Origin: an uncultured Dorea sp.
GTDB lineage: Bacteria; Bacillota; Clostridia; Lachnospirales; Lachnospiraceae
Length of the DNA: 46,815 nucleotides
Assembly (NCBI GenBank): GCA_948602995.1
Contig: CAPEBR010000027.1
Coordinates: 1 to 46,815, forward strand
Reading direction: 5' to 3'
The position numbers and the translations under genes are program-made. Under the pieces are notes generated by a model. The model did no database searches. It saw only the letters and a list, made by a program, of their open reading frames with translations, and was not told where the DNA came from. This document shows positions 1 to 8,118 of this stretch, in pieces; the first letter of the stretch is position 1, and every line of letters starts with the position of its first letter.

Positions 1-249
1 ATCAACGCCATGTTCGATTTTAAGACGGACTGCATCAAGCCAGAGGGGATGCACGCAGGCTGGCAGACGAGCGGCACGGTCAAAGTCTGCCACCTTGCTT
101 TTAACCTCTGGAACGGTTACGCCGAGGAGGGGCGTGAGAGGTATTTCACGCCAGAGGAATTGTTCTGCTGCGAGTTTGCCCCCTACTTTATGGAGGGCAT
201 CAAGGTGAGGTATCCCGAATATTGCAGGGATTTACCCACGCCTAAGTAG
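1..249 (+). CDS. C-terminal part of a small conjugative-element protein (partial at window edge)
   Basis: The frame is open from the first base and ends with TAG at 247-249. An internal ATG at position 10 has no ribosome binding site in view, so the gene probably starts upstream. About 83 residues are visible, with several aromatic and cysteine residues and no membrane segment. It lies 45 bp before the sortase gene in the same direction, so it belongs to the transfer module. It resembles small DUF proteins (DUF6075-like) seen in Clostridial conjugative elements, but I recognise it only weakly and assign no function. Confidence 0.55.
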   Translation: MNAMFDFKTDCIKPEGMHAGWQTSGTVKVCHLAFNLWNGYAEEGRERYFTPEELFCCEFAPYFMEGIKVRYPEYCRDLPTPK

Positions 250-294
250 CACACCGATAATGTAAGGTAAACCAAGAAAGGAAAAGAAAAGCCT

Positions 295-1080
295 ATGAAA
301 GAATATCTGAAAAAATACCAGTCTGTTATCTGTATCGTTGCCGCCGTTGCCCTTTTAGGGGCAGCGGCTTTTTGCGGCTGGCATATCTGCCGCCATTATG
401 CACAGGTGGAGGAGCAGACAGAAGCCTTTGCGGAGATTGCCGAGGTCGTGGAGAACGCCCCTGCGGAGGAAGAAACGCCAGAGGATACGTCCGTCAGCGA
501 GGGCGAGGACATTCTGGCAAAATATAAGGAACTGTATTTGCAGAATGAGGATATGGCAGGTTGGATTTCCATTGACGGAACGACCATCAATTACCCTGTC
601 ATGCAGACGAAGAACAACCCGAATTTCTATCTGAAGCACAACTTTGAAAAGGAATACAGCGATTTGGGAGTGCCGTATATCCAAGAGGACTGCGACCTTG
701 CAACAAGCGACAATCTCATTATTTACGGACACCACATCAAAGGTCAAAAGATGTTTGGAGCGTTGGAGGATTACAAATCCGAGAGCTTTTATGAAACGCA
801 CAAGACCATACAGTTTGACACGCTCACGGAGCAGGCTGAATATGAAATTATCGCCGTATTTAAGACCGTGGCGTACAGTGCGGAGGGCTACCGCTATTAT
901 GATTTTGTGGATGCGGAGAATGAGGAAGAATTTAACGCCTATGTCGGGAAGTGTAAGGAACTTGCATTGTATGATACGGGCGTGACCGCCGAGTACGGCG
1001 ACAGGCTCATTACCCTCTCCACCTGCGAATACTCTGCACAGAACGGCAGGCTTGTTGTGGTGGCGAAAAAGATAAATTGA
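295..1080 (+). CDS. srtB: Class B sortase of the transfer module
   Basis: This 261-residue membrane-anchored transpeptidase has an N-terminal signal-anchor (about residues 10-30), an acidic stalk and a sortase fold. The catalytic triad is visible: His in YGHHIKG, Cys in TLSTCEY near the C-terminus, and Arg in the following RLVVVAKK. The TLSTC context is typical of class B. In Clostridial conjugative elements such sortases lie beside the wall hydrolase and are thought to anchor surface proteins used in mating; that role is inferred. The start ATG at 295 follows an AAAGGAAAAG stretch. The wall hydrolase gene follows after 35 bp, which suggests one operon. Confidence 0.9.
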   Translation: MKEYLKKYQSVICIVAAVALLGAAAFCGWHICRHYAQVEEQTEAFAEIAEVVENAPAEEETPEDTSVSEGEDILAKYKELYLQNEDMAGWISIDGTTINYPVMQTKNNPNFYLKHNFEKEYSDLGVPYIQEDCDLATSDNLIIYGHHIKGQKMFGALEDYKSESFYETHKTIQFDTLTEQAEYEIIAVFKTVAYSAEGYRYYDFVDAENEEEFNAYVGKCKELALYDTGVTAEYGDRLITLSTCEYSAQNGRLVVVAKKIN

Positions 1081-1115
1081 AATGACCGCAAATCCTCTGG
1101 GAAAGGAGGTTTTGC

Positions 1116-2900
1116 ATGGCTGATATAAAGACCAGAGATGCGGTCAAGGGTACGATAAAGACCATAGACAAAGCCGCCATAGCCAGTGAGCGTATGAAAT
1201 CCGCTTATGCCAAGACGAAGGACAAGGCGGAGCAGGGATATTATGCTGAGGAAAACTCTGCCACCGAGTATGCGGCGGATAAAATCTCCCATGCCGCAGA
1301 CCGTGTAAAGGACGAGGGCATCCACCAGTTTAATAAGCAGGGGCAGATATCCGTCCAGACCACGAAAGAAAATATCGTCAAGGCAAAGGATAAGGTTTCA
1401 GACTTTAAGCAGAAAAGGGCAATGAAAGCTGCCGGGCAGAAAAAAGCACAGGCTGCTGCAGAACGGAACGGCTCACAGATCCGCCACGGAACTGTGAGCC
1501 GTTCTCCTGCCCCCGATGCTCCCGAAAATGGGAAAAGCCAGTTGATAAAGACCCGTCAGCAGGGGCAAAAGACCATCAAGACCACCGCCAAAAATGCGGA
1601 AAAGACCGTGAAATCTACGGCAAAAGGCACGGTCAAGGCAGCGGAAAAAGGCGTAAAGACCGCACAGGCAACTTCTAAGACGGCGATTAAGACCACCGAG
1701 CAGACCGTCAAGGCGGCACAGAAAACGGCGAAAGCGTCTGCCAAAGCTGCCCAGAAAGCAGCACAGGCAGCAAAAGCCACCGCAAAGGTGACAGCCGAAG
1801 CGACAAAAGCAACCGTAAAGGCTACCATTGCCGCAGTCAAGGCGATTATCGCAGGCACAAAGGCGTTGGTTTCCGCCCTAATCGCAGGCGGCTGGATTGC
1901 CGTCGTGATTATCTTGATTGTTGTCCTGCTCGGATGTGCCGTGTCCTTATTTGGGAGAGGAAGCGAAAGCACTTCCTATACCCCCGTCAGTGCGGAGGTG
2001 GAAGCCTACACGCCGTTGATACAGAAGTATGCGAAGCAGTACGGCATCCCCGAATATGTGGAGCTTATCAAGGCGGTGATGATGCAGGAAAGCGGCGGGC
2101 GTGGGCTTGACCCCATGCAGGCGGCGGAGGGCAGTTTTAACACAAGGTATCCCCATGAGCCGAACGGAATACAAGACCCAGAGTATTCCATTCAGTGCGG
2201 CGTGCAGGAGCTGAAAGCCGCCCTTATCTCTGCCGAGGTGGAAAACCCGATTGACATGGAGCGTATCAAGCTCGCCTTGCAGGGCTATAACTTCGGCAAC
2301 GGGTATATCTCATGGGCAAAAATCAACTATGGCGGATATTCCTACGCCAATGCGGTAGAATTTTCTACCATGCAGGCACAGCGGTTAGGGTGGGAAAAGT
2401 ACGGCGACACACAGTACCCCGCCCATGTGTTACGCTACTATCCGTATGGACGGGCGTTCACAAGCGGCGGCAACCAAGCCATTGTAGAGGTCGCCTTGAC
2501 GCAGCTCGGCAATGAGGGCGGTCAGTCTTATTGGAGTTGGTACGGCTTTGAGGGGCGTGTGGAATGGTGTGCCTGCTTTGTGTCGTGGTGTGCCGACCAG
2601 TGCGGCTATCTGGAAAGCGGCATTGTGCCGAAATTCTCCCTCTGCTCGGACGGTGTGGATTGGTTTAATGGAAATGGACAATGGCAGGGAAAGGATTATG
2701 AACCGAAAGCAGGCGACATTATCTTTTTCGACTGGAGCAACGACGGACAGGACGGAGATGCTGACCATGTGGGTATCGTGGAGAAATGCGAGAACGGTGT
2801 CGTTTACACCGTGGAGGGCAACTCTGGAGATGCCTGCCGACAAAACAGCTACCCCGTAGGATATTATGAAATCCTTGGATATGGCTGTCCAAGATATTAG
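1116..2900 (+). CDS. Bifunctional cell-wall hydrolase (lysozyme-like + CHAP), conjugation type
   Basis: The protein has 594 residues. Residues 1 to about 255 form a Lys/Ala/Thr-rich, low-complexity and probably helical cytoplasmic region with repeated TVKAAxKT-like units. One hydrophobic segment (about 262-282) follows. Outside the membrane comes a CwlT-like muramidase domain with Glu in VMMQESGG, then a CHAP peptidase with Cys in VEWCACFVSWC and His in DADHVGIVE. Tn916 Orf14/CwlT-type enzymes open the peptidoglycan locally for the mating channel. AAAGGAGG lies 7 bp before the ATG. The long basic cytoplasmic tail is unusual for the family and may contact DNA or the transfer machinery; that is a guess. 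Confidence 0.9.
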   Translation: MADIKTRDAVKGTIKTIDKAAIASERMKSAYAKTKDKAEQGYYAEENSATEYAADKISHAADRVKDEGIHQFNKQGQISVQTTKENIVKAKDKVSDFKQKRAMKAAGQKKAQAAAERNGSQIRHGTVSRSPAPDAPENGKSQLIKTRQQGQKTIKTTAKNAEKTVKSTAKGTVKAAEKGVKTAQATSKTAIKTTEQTVKAAQKTAKASAKAAQKAAQAAKATAKVTAEATKATVKATIAAVKAIIAGTKALVSALIAGGWIAVVIILIVVLLGCAVSLFGRGSESTSYTPVSAEVEAYTPLIQKYAKQYGIPEYVELIKAVMMQESGGRGLDPMQAAEGSFNTRYPHEPNGIQDPEYSIQCGVQELKAALISAEVENPIDMERIKLALQGYNFGNGYISWAKINYGGYSYANAVEFSTMQAQRLGWEKYGDTQYPAHVLRYYPYGRAFTSGGNQAIVEVALTQLGNEGGQSYWSWYGFEGRVEWCACFVSWCADQCGYLESGIVPKFSLCSDGVDWFNGNGQWQGKDYEPKAGDIIFFDWSNDGQDGDADHVGIVEKCENGVVYTVEGNSGDACRQNSYPVGYYEILGYGCPRY

Positions 2901-2916
2901 AAAAGGGGCGAAAGAA

Positions 2917-2942
2917 AAACAGAGGGGCTTATCCCTCTGTTT
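2917..2942. terminator. Bidirectional hairpin between convergent wall hydrolase and Xre genes
   Basis: A perfect 10-bp inverted repeat, AAACAGAGGG / CCCTCTGTTT, has a 6-nt loop. A-rich sequence on one side and T-rich on the other allow termination in both directions. It overlaps the last codons of the minus-strand regulator. Confidence 0.75.
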
Positions 2943-3291
2943 CCTCCTTTGCCTTACATAGTCCGTTTACAGTTGCTTCTATGACGAAAAGCTCTTTATC
3001 ATCTAATCTGTTGAGCTGTGCGTCTAAGCGTCTGCGGACAGAACTTTTTTTGACTTCTTTGTTTGGGAATATGTACTCATCAACTGACACATCAAACATT
3101 GTAATGAGTTGAATAAACAGCTCAATGCTGGGATACTGCCCCTCATTCTCAATCGCTTGAATATGTCTGGGAGCATAACCGATAATACCAGAAAGCTGCT
3201 CCCTCGTCATCCCTCTGGCTTCACGGGCTTTTTTGATTGCCTGTCCTATCGGAGTAAAATCGAAGTCAAAATGATTGTTCCTTTCGTCCAT
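2929..3291 (-). CDS. Xre-family helix-turn-helix regulator
   Basis: This is a 120-residue soluble protein. The HTH occupies about residues 14-68 (IGQAIKKAREARGMTREQLS, then IGYAPRHIQAIENEGQYPS), followed by a charged C-terminal tail. It resembles the minus-strand Orf9-type repressors of Tn916-like elements, which control transfer and excision genes; that target is inferred. Its start is supported by GGTGGTGAG just upstream (about 3297-3305). It is convergent with the wall hydrolase and divergent from the TetR gene. Confidence 0.85.
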   Translation of the reverse strand: MDERNNHFDFDFTPIGQAIKKAREARGMTREQLSGIIGYAPRHIQAIENEGQYPSIELFIQLITMFDVSVDEYIFPNKEVKKSSVRRRLDAQLNRLDDKELFVIEATVNGLCKAKEETEG

Positions 3292-3463
3292 TAGCTCACC
3301 ACCTATACTCTGAAAATCTTACCCTTATATTTTACAGATATATGGCTTCCAGTTAAACGATGTGAAATCTCTTAATGTAGGATATAAAATTTCTTATAGC
3401 AAGAGATATTAAGACTTATTCAAAATTATTTTGAGGAAGGAATAAAAAAATCTTCTGAAGCTA

Positions 3464-3514
3464 TTGACAAGTAAACGAACGTTTACTATAATATAAAAGT
3501 GAACTATCGTTTAC
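3464..3514 (+). promoter_or_regulatory. tetR promoter with overlapping operator
   Basis: TTGACA (3464-3469), a 17-bp spacer and TATAAT (3487-3492) make a consensus sigma-A promoter. The spacer is filled by the inverted repeat GTAAACGAACGTTTAC (3471-3486), and a further half-site CGTTTAC lies at 3508-3514 just before the ribosome binding site. Occupation of the spacer would block RNA polymerase, so TetR autorepression of the cargo operon is the simple reading. Confidence 0.85.
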
Positions 3515-3530
3515 CAAAGGAGGTTACAAT

Positions 3531-4157
3531 ATGACTGACACAAAGGAGAGAATTTTGATGTCAGCTCTTCACTTGTTTGCAAGAGATGGGTATGAAGCCG
3601 TTTCAGTAAGTACCATTGCAGGTGAGCTTGGTATGACGAAAGGTGCATTGTATAAGCATTATAAGAATAAGCGTGACATTTTTGATAGTATAGTGGAGAG
3701 AATGTATCAACTTGATGCGGAACGGTCACGACAATACGAAGTACCAGAGGAAAAGTATGAAGTAACATCGAAAGCCTATGAGAATGTGTCTATGGATAGT
3801 ATTAAGAATTTTACTGTTGCTCAATTTACATTTTGGACAGAAGATGATTTTGCTTCAAACTTTCGTAAGATGTTGACATTAGAGCAATACCGAAATACTG
3901 AAATGGCAGAATTATATAGCAATTGTATTACTTTGGGTCCTGTTGCATATATGGAAGATATATTCCGTGAAATGATATTAAAGGGTAAATTAAAAAAAGC
4001 AGACCCTAAGCAACTTGCTTTTGAATTTTATGCACCAATGTATCTGCTTATAAATGTATCGGATACTTCAAAGGATAAGGGAAAACTGATGGAATTGCTG
4101 AATACCCATATTCAAAGATTTTTTCATAACAACATTACTGAAGGAGATGAGAAGTAA
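3531..4157 (+). CDS. TetR-family repressor of the cargo operon
   Basis: The protein has 208 residues. The N-terminal TetR DNA-binding domain covers about residues 1-50 (KERILMSALHLFARDGYEAV; MTKGALYKHYKNKRDIF). A helical ligand and dimerisation domain of unknown ligand follows. AAAGGAGG (3517-3524) precedes the ATG. The stop codon overlaps the ATG of the next gene (TAATG at 4155), so the repressor and the RsgA-like GTPase are translationally coupled. A palindromic operator sits inside its own promoter. The gene is AT-rich compared with the transfer genes to the left, in line with being cargo of different origin. Confidence 0.9.
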   Translation: MTDTKERILMSALHLFARDGYEAVSVSTIAGELGMTKGALYKHYKNKRDIFDSIVERMYQLDAERSRQYEVPEEKYEVTSKAYENVSMDSIKNFTVAQFTFWTEDDFASNFRKMLTLEQYRNTEMAELYSNCITLGPVAYMEDIFREMILKGKLKKADPKQLAFEFYAPMYLLINVSDTSKDKGKLMELLNTHIQRFFHNNITEGDEK

Positions 4158-5215
4158 TGGAAAATATAAATATGGCAGAATTTGGTTTGCCGAACCAATA
4201 TGTGGCTCTTGCAAAGGAATGTAAAAGAGAATATGTAGCAGGAAGAATACTTTTGCAGGAAAAGGGACTTTACCGTTTAATAAGTGAAAAAGGAGAACAG
4301 TCCGCAGTAATATCTGGGAAATTACGACATAATGCGAAAAGTGCATCGGATTTTCCTGCTGTTGGTGATTTTGTAGTGATAGATTGTAATAATATGCAGG
4401 GTCACGCTATTGTACACAGTATTTTTCCAAGAAAAAGTGTTTTTATTCGTAAAGCAGCAGGAACGGTTCGTACAGAGCAGATTGTCGCCGCTAATATTGA
4501 TACGGTATTTATTTGTATGTCATTAAATAATGATTTTAATATTCGAAGATTAGAGCATTACCTTTCTGTTGCTTGGGATAGTGGGGCGACTCCTGTAATC
4601 GTTTTGACAAAATCAGATTTATGTTCAGACCTTAAAGCGTATATACACGCAGTTTCTATGGTCGCTGTTGGAAGTGATATTGTCGTAACATCTGGAATTG
4701 ATAAAGATGGACACTTAAAACTTTTACCTTATATTCAAAATGGAAAAACAATAGCGATGATTGGTTCATCTGGAGTTGGTAAATCAACACTCATCAATCG
4801 TTTACTCGGAGAAAATCGTTTGGAAACAAATGGTTTGCGAAATGATGATAAGGGCAGACATACGACGACAAGGCGAGAGTTATTTTTATTAAAGCAGGGT
4901 GGAATGGTAATTGACACACCGGGAATGAGGGAGCTTGGTTTATGGGATGTAGATGAGGGATTGGATAAATCTTTCGCAGATATTGAAGAACTGGCAGCAG
5001 GGTGTAAATTTCGCAATTGCAGTCACACCAATGAGCCTTGTTGTGCAATCAGGGAGGCTATTTTTAAGGGAGAGCTTTCGGAAGAAAGATGGTTTTCCTA
5101 TCAGAAATTAAAGAATGAAAATAGCTATGCTGAGAACCGAAATGAATATTTAGTGGAGAAAAATCAAAAATTCAAAAATATTGCTAAGATAAATAAATCT
5201 GCTCGTGAAAGGTAA
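4157..5215 (+). CDS. rsgA: RsgA/YjeQ-type circularly permuted GTPase, element-borne paralogue
   Basis: The 352-residue protein has an N-terminal OB-like region, then G motifs in permuted order. The G4 motif (VLTKSD, about residue 154) comes before the P-loop (GSSGVGKSTLINRL, about 203-216) and G3 (DTPGMREL). A C-terminal zinc-binding cluster is seen in CKFRNCSHTNEPCC. The order and zinc site are diagnostic of RsgA, a 30S-subunit maturation GTPase. The length exceeds the usual ~300 residues, with an extra N-terminal segment and basic tail. The chromosomal housekeeping copy should lie elsewhere, so this is an accessory paralogue under TetR control. A ribosome-protective or antibiotic-tolerance role is possible but only inferred. 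Confidence 0.85.
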   Translation: MENINMAEFGLPNQYVALAKECKREYVAGRILLQEKGLYRLISEKGEQSAVISGKLRHNAKSASDFPAVGDFVVIDCNNMQGHAIVHSIFPRKSVFIRKAAGTVRTEQIVAANIDTVFICMSLNNDFNIRRLEHYLSVAWDSGATPVIVLTKSDLCSDLKAYIHAVSMVAVGSDIVVTSGIDKDGHLKLLPYIQNGKTIAMIGSSGVGKSTLINRLLGENRLETNGLRNDDKGRHTTTRRELFLLKQGGMVIDTPGMRELGLWDVDEGLDKSFADIEELAAGCKFRNCSHTNEPCCAIREAIFKGELSEERWFSYQKLKNENSYAENRNEYLVEKNQKFKNIAKINKSARER

Positions 5216-5228
5216 AGGAGAATTGAAA

Positions 5229-5960
5229 ATGAAGTATATCAAAAGCGAAAAGTATAATACACCTGCGTTGCAGAAAAAAATAATGGGTCCAAATCCAATT
5301 AAATTAGAGGAAGAATTACTAATCAATCATAATATTCCAGAAGGGGCGGTTGTTTGCGATTTAGGAAGCGGACAAGGCTTAACAAGCGTATTCCTTGTAA
5401 ACGAATATGGTTTTACTGTATATGCAGCCGATTTATGGAGTAACCCAGAAGAAAACCATCATTTTTTTGATGATATGGGATTGGATAGGAAACAGATTAT
5501 CCCTGTTAAAGCTGATGCCACAAATTTACCGTTTGAAAGAGAGTTTTTTGATGCTGTTATAAGTACAGACTCATATAATTATTTTGGACGAGATGAGCAT
5601 TATCTTGATGATAAACTTTTGCCGTTTCTTAAGAATGGCGGATATATTTATATTGCAATCCCTGGTATGAAAAAGGATTGCCACGATAATCTGCCACCAG
5701 AGCTTTTGTTATCTTGGACACCAGAACAGCTTGATTATATGCACGATATTGATTATTGGACTAAAATAGTAAGTAAATGCAAAGGTGCAGAAGTGCTTTC
5801 TGTTAAAGAAATGGAAAGCAATGAGGAAGTATGGTCTGATTGGCTGATGCAGGATAATGAATATGCTGTTGGCGACAGAAAAGCAATGGAAGCAGGCGGA
5901 GGAAAATATCTTAATTTCATTTCAATAGTATTGAGAAAAAATAGGAATTTGGAGCTGTAG
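5229..5960 (+). CDS. SAM-dependent class I methyltransferase
   Basis: The protein has 243 residues from ATG 5229, chosen because AAAGGAG (5214-5220) is correctly spaced; an upstream GTG at 5205 lacks this. The Rossmann-type SAM site reads VVCDLGSGQG (about residues 38-47), with an acidic residue at the end of the second strand (AADLWS) and a later DAVISTDSYNYF that fits motif IV. The substrate is unknown; candidates include a small molecule, rRNA or drug. It follows the RsgA-like gene by 13 bp in the same TetR-controlled operon, which makes a joint role on ribosomes or xenobiotics plausible but unproven. Confidence 0.8.
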   Translation: MKYIKSEKYNTPALQKKIMGPNPIKLEEELLINHNIPEGAVVCDLGSGQGLTSVFLVNEYGFTVYAADLWSNPEENHHFFDDMGLDRKQIIPVKADATNLPFEREFFDAVISTDSYNYFGRDEHYLDDKLLPFLKNGGYIYIAIPGMKKDCHDNLPPELLLSWTPEQLDYMHDIDYWTKIVSKCKGAEVLSVKEMESNEEVWSDWLMQDNEYAVGDRKAMEAGGGKYLNFISIVLRKNRNLEL

Positions 5961-5973
5961 AGATGGATAAATA

Positions 5974-6005
5974 AATGACACGGAAAGTATCGCACATAAG
6001 TGTCA
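5974..6005. repeat. Copy 1 of an imperfect repeat flanking the HTH-membrane gene
   Basis: The sequence contains TGACAC (5976-5981) and GTGTCA (6000-6005) as an inverted repeat around GTATCGC. A related copy lies at 6681-6709 after the HTH-membrane gene. The pair could be operator sites for that HTH protein or scars of its insertion. Confidence 0.55.
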
Positions 6006-6085
6006 ATGTGAATTTGCGGCTCTTACCTTTGCTACCAAAGTACAATATAATTACCATAGAATATACAGTGAAAAGGATTGAGTGT

Positions 6086-6685
6086 ATGGAGTTATCAGAG
6101 AAAATACAAAAGTTGCGTAAAGAGCGTGGTCTTACACAGGAACAATTTGCCGAGCAGTTATTTGTATCCCGTACCGCTGTTTCAAAATGGGAAACAGGTA
6201 GAGGGACACCGAGTATGGAGTCTTTACAAATGATTGCGAAACTATGCGGAATTACACTTGATGATTTACTGCGAGCCGAAGAAGTTATCACGATAGCAGA
6301 AAATGAGAATAAGGAAAATATAAGCCGTTTTGCTTCCTACATAGATGCCATATTCAACATAGCCGCAATCATAGGTCTGCTTTTGCCATTGTATAAGGTT
6401 GAAGCGAATAGTGTGTTTTATTCCGTTCCTTTGTATCAATTCAAGGGTTGGCTTGCTTTTCTTTATTGGGTATTCCCCGTAGCAATGGCAATTTGCGGTG
6501 TTGTTCAAATTGTTATTAACAAAAGTGAACGGGAAAAACTAAAGCAGGCTATGAATATCGTTGGAATGATTTTGAATATGGGTGCTGTTTTTGTACTTAT
6601 TTTAAGTGGTCAGCCGTATCCTGCCGTAATGTTTTTCACTTTGCTTATGATAAAAGGCTTTGTAATGTTTGTGAAAAAGAAATGA
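6086..6685 (+). CDS. Xre-type HTH domain fused to a membrane domain
   Basis: The protein has 199 residues from ATG 6086; an upstream in-frame ATG at 5975 lies inside a repeat and lacks a good binding site. Residues 1-65 form an HTH_3 domain (LSEKIQKLRKERGLTQEQFA; AVSKWETGRGTPSM). Three or four hydrophobic segments follow. This architecture is common in Clostridia as a membrane-tethered regulator that senses envelope state. The ligand and target are unknown. It sits between the methyltransferase and a PAP2 phosphatase, and is bracketed by two related inverted repeats that may be its binding sites. Confidence 0.8.
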   Translation: MELSEKIQKLRKERGLTQEQFAEQLFVSRTAVSKWETGRGTPSMESLQMIAKLCGITLDDLLRAEEVITIAENENKENISRFASYIDAIFNIAAIIGLLLPLYKVEANSVFYSVPLYQFKGWLAFLYWVFPVAMAICGVVQIVINKSEREKLKQAMNIVGMILNMGAVFVLILSGQPYPAVMFFTLLMIKGFVMFVKKK

Positions 6686-6709
6686 CACGCACGGTATCGC
6701 TTATGTGAC
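6681..6709. repeat. Copy 2 of the repeat flanking the HTH-membrane gene
   Basis: It shares AATGACACG, GTATCGC and a final GTGAC with the copy at 5974-6005 in the same order and spacing. It starts at the last codons of the HTH-membrane gene and lies about 90 bp before the PAP2 gene. Confidence 0.55.
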
Positions 6710-6793
6710 GGCAAGGTTCTACCATTTTGTAATTTCTGACCTTATATTTTTTTTAGCTGACAGCCAAAAGAATTATCAAAGGAGAAAAAACAA

Positions 6794-7483
6794 ATGGAAA
6801 GAAAAACAAGAAATCAATTTATTATTGGAACAACGGTTTTAGTCCTATTTATCTTATATACGGTGTCACTGACATTCGTGGATATGCAGCCTATCGGTCC
6901 GCAGGGGTCTTATGTGGCGTATGCAGGCATCAACAGAGCGGTACACGAATTATTTGGTGTCAATATGATGCTCTATAACATAACCGATTGGGCAGGCGTT
7001 GTGGCGATATTCATTGCACTTGCCTTTGCAATACTCGGTTTGGTGCAATGGATTAGAAGAAAGAACATTCTGAAAGTTGACAGCAGTATTTTAGTGCTTG
7101 GTGCATTTTACATTCTTGTATTTGGTGCGTATGTGTTTTTTGAATTTATTGTTATCAATCGCCGCCCTATTTTGATAAACGGTATTTTGGAAGCATCTTA
7201 TCCGTCATCTACCACAATGCTTGCTATGTGTGTTTTGCCAACGGCTATGATGCAGTTTCATCGCCTAATTAAGAATTATAAAATTAGGAACACGGTTAAT
7301 GTAATTTGCGGTATGTTTACAGTTTTTATGGTTGTCGGGCGACTTGTTTGCGGTGTGCATTGGTTTACCGATATATTAGGCGGATTGATTTTCAGCGTAG
7401 CTATGATTTTGCTTTATTGCTTTGCAAACAATTATATTGATTTGAAAAAGAATAGCTTTGTGAAAGGAGATGCGGGCGTATGA
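6794..7483 (+). CDS. PAP2-family membrane phosphatase
   Basis: The 229-residue protein has about six hydrophobic segments. The PAP2 signature is partly visible: NRRPILING (motif 1-like), SYPSSTTM where motif 2 is normally PSGH, and GRLVCGVHWFTDILGG (motif 3 with its His and Asp). The motif 2 histidine is replaced by Thr, which may alter or weaken catalysis. The family dephosphorylates lipid pyrophosphates or phosphatidic acid at the membrane. AAAGGAG lies just before the ATG. The stop overlaps the next gene's start (ATGA at 7480), so the two are coupled. Confidence 0.85.
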   Translation: MERKTRNQFIIGTTVLVLFILYTVSLTFVDMQPIGPQGSYVAYAGINRAVHELFGVNMMLYNITDWAGVVAIFIALAFAILGLVQWIRRKNILKVDSSILVLGAFYILVFGAYVFFEFIVINRRPILINGILEASYPSSTTMLAMCVLPTAMMQFHRLIKNYKIRNTVNVICGMFTVFMVVGRLVCGVHWFTDILGGLIFSVAMILLYCFANNYIDLKKNSFVKGDAGV

Positions 7484-7671
7484 TATTAAAGACAGAATGG
7501 GTTTTATGCCCTGTTTGTGGAAATAAAACTCGTAATCGAATAAGAGAAGATACAAAATTAAAAAACTATCCGTTGTTTTGCCCGAAATGTAAGCACGAAA
7601 CACTTATAGAAGCAAAAAATCTAAAAGTAACAGTTATAAAAGAGCCAGACGCAAAGACGCAGAGCCGATGA
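7480..7671 (+). CDS. Cysteine-rich KTR-domain protein, Tn916 Orf6-like
   Basis: This 63-residue zinc-ribbon-like protein has two CxxC pairs, CPVCGNKTR and CPKCKHE. The K-T-R triplet and the C-terminus VIKEPDAKTQSR are typical of PF14205 proteins found after tet(M) in Tn916. The function is unknown. It is coupled to the PAP2 gene by ATGA. Its stop codon is inside the first stem of a strong terminator. Confidence 0.9.
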   Translation: MILKTEWVLCPVCGNKTRNRIREDTKLKNYPLFCPKCKHETLIEAKNLKVTVIKEPDAKTQSR

Positions 7672-7711
7672 ACTTGTGAGGAAACTCACATAGATCATCG
7701 GCTCTTTCTTT
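7661..7711 (+). terminator. Rho-independent terminator after the KTR gene
   Basis: AGAGCCGATGA (7661-7671) pairs with TCATCGGCTCT (7695-7705). An inner TGTGAG-GAAA-CTCACA hairpin (7675-7690) follows the same axis, and a TTTCTTT tract comes after. The stem includes the stop codon of the KTR gene. Confidence 0.9.
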
Positions 7712-7741
7712 ATAACAATGGAAAAATGAAATTTGGCAGCA

Positions 7742-7780
7742 CAGCCCACCAAATAAAAAAAACGGTGCTTTGGTGGGCTG
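7742..7780. terminator. Perfect 12-bp inverted repeat, terminator-like
   Basis: CAGCCCACCAAA (7742-7753) pairs perfectly with TTTGGTGGGCTG (7769-7780) across a 15-nt A-rich loop. It has no long T tract after it, so termination could be weak or it could be a protein site. This is part of the 487-bp non-coding stretch 7672-8158. Confidence 0.6.
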
Positions 7781-7807
7781 TATAAACACGCCCAGATGAA
7801 TATTTGC

Positions 7808-7846
7808 TTCCCTCTGAACCCGTTTTCGAGTTTGGAGGGATTTTTT
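7808..7846 (+). terminator. Leader terminator or attenuator upstream of the sigma-like gene
   Basis: CCCTC (7810-7814) and its partner GAGGG (7835-7839), with extra pairing inside, are followed by ATTTTTTAT. It stands about 310 bp before the sigma-like gene, in a region with further hairpins (GCTGCTT/AGCAGC near 7873-7892; a long imperfect stem near 7902-7962). This suggests attenuation in the element's regulatory module, as in Tn916. Confidence 0.65.
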
Positions 7847-8118
7847 ATGCGATGGTCGAATATGACCGCAATGCTGCTTATCAGAAGCAGCTACTATTTA
7901 CGGAGTGTCACAGTGGAGTGAAGATTACCTTTTAGAAAAAATCATCACTCACTCGTGGCACTCTTACATTTTACAAGTAGAGATTACATCTCTTAATTAT
8001 AGATATGCTTACGCTTATTGCCGTAGAGGTCTTAGTACCTTTGTGGCTTTTTGTTTGTCGAAAAATGTCTTAATACAGAACAAAGCTACTTCTTGCGTTG
8101 GTTGCCGTTCTCCGCCTG

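Noticed and set aside
1556..1972. 138-codon open frame antisense to the wall hydrolase
   Set aside because: It is the shadow of the Lys/Ala-rich coding region; low complexity keeps the reverse frame open.
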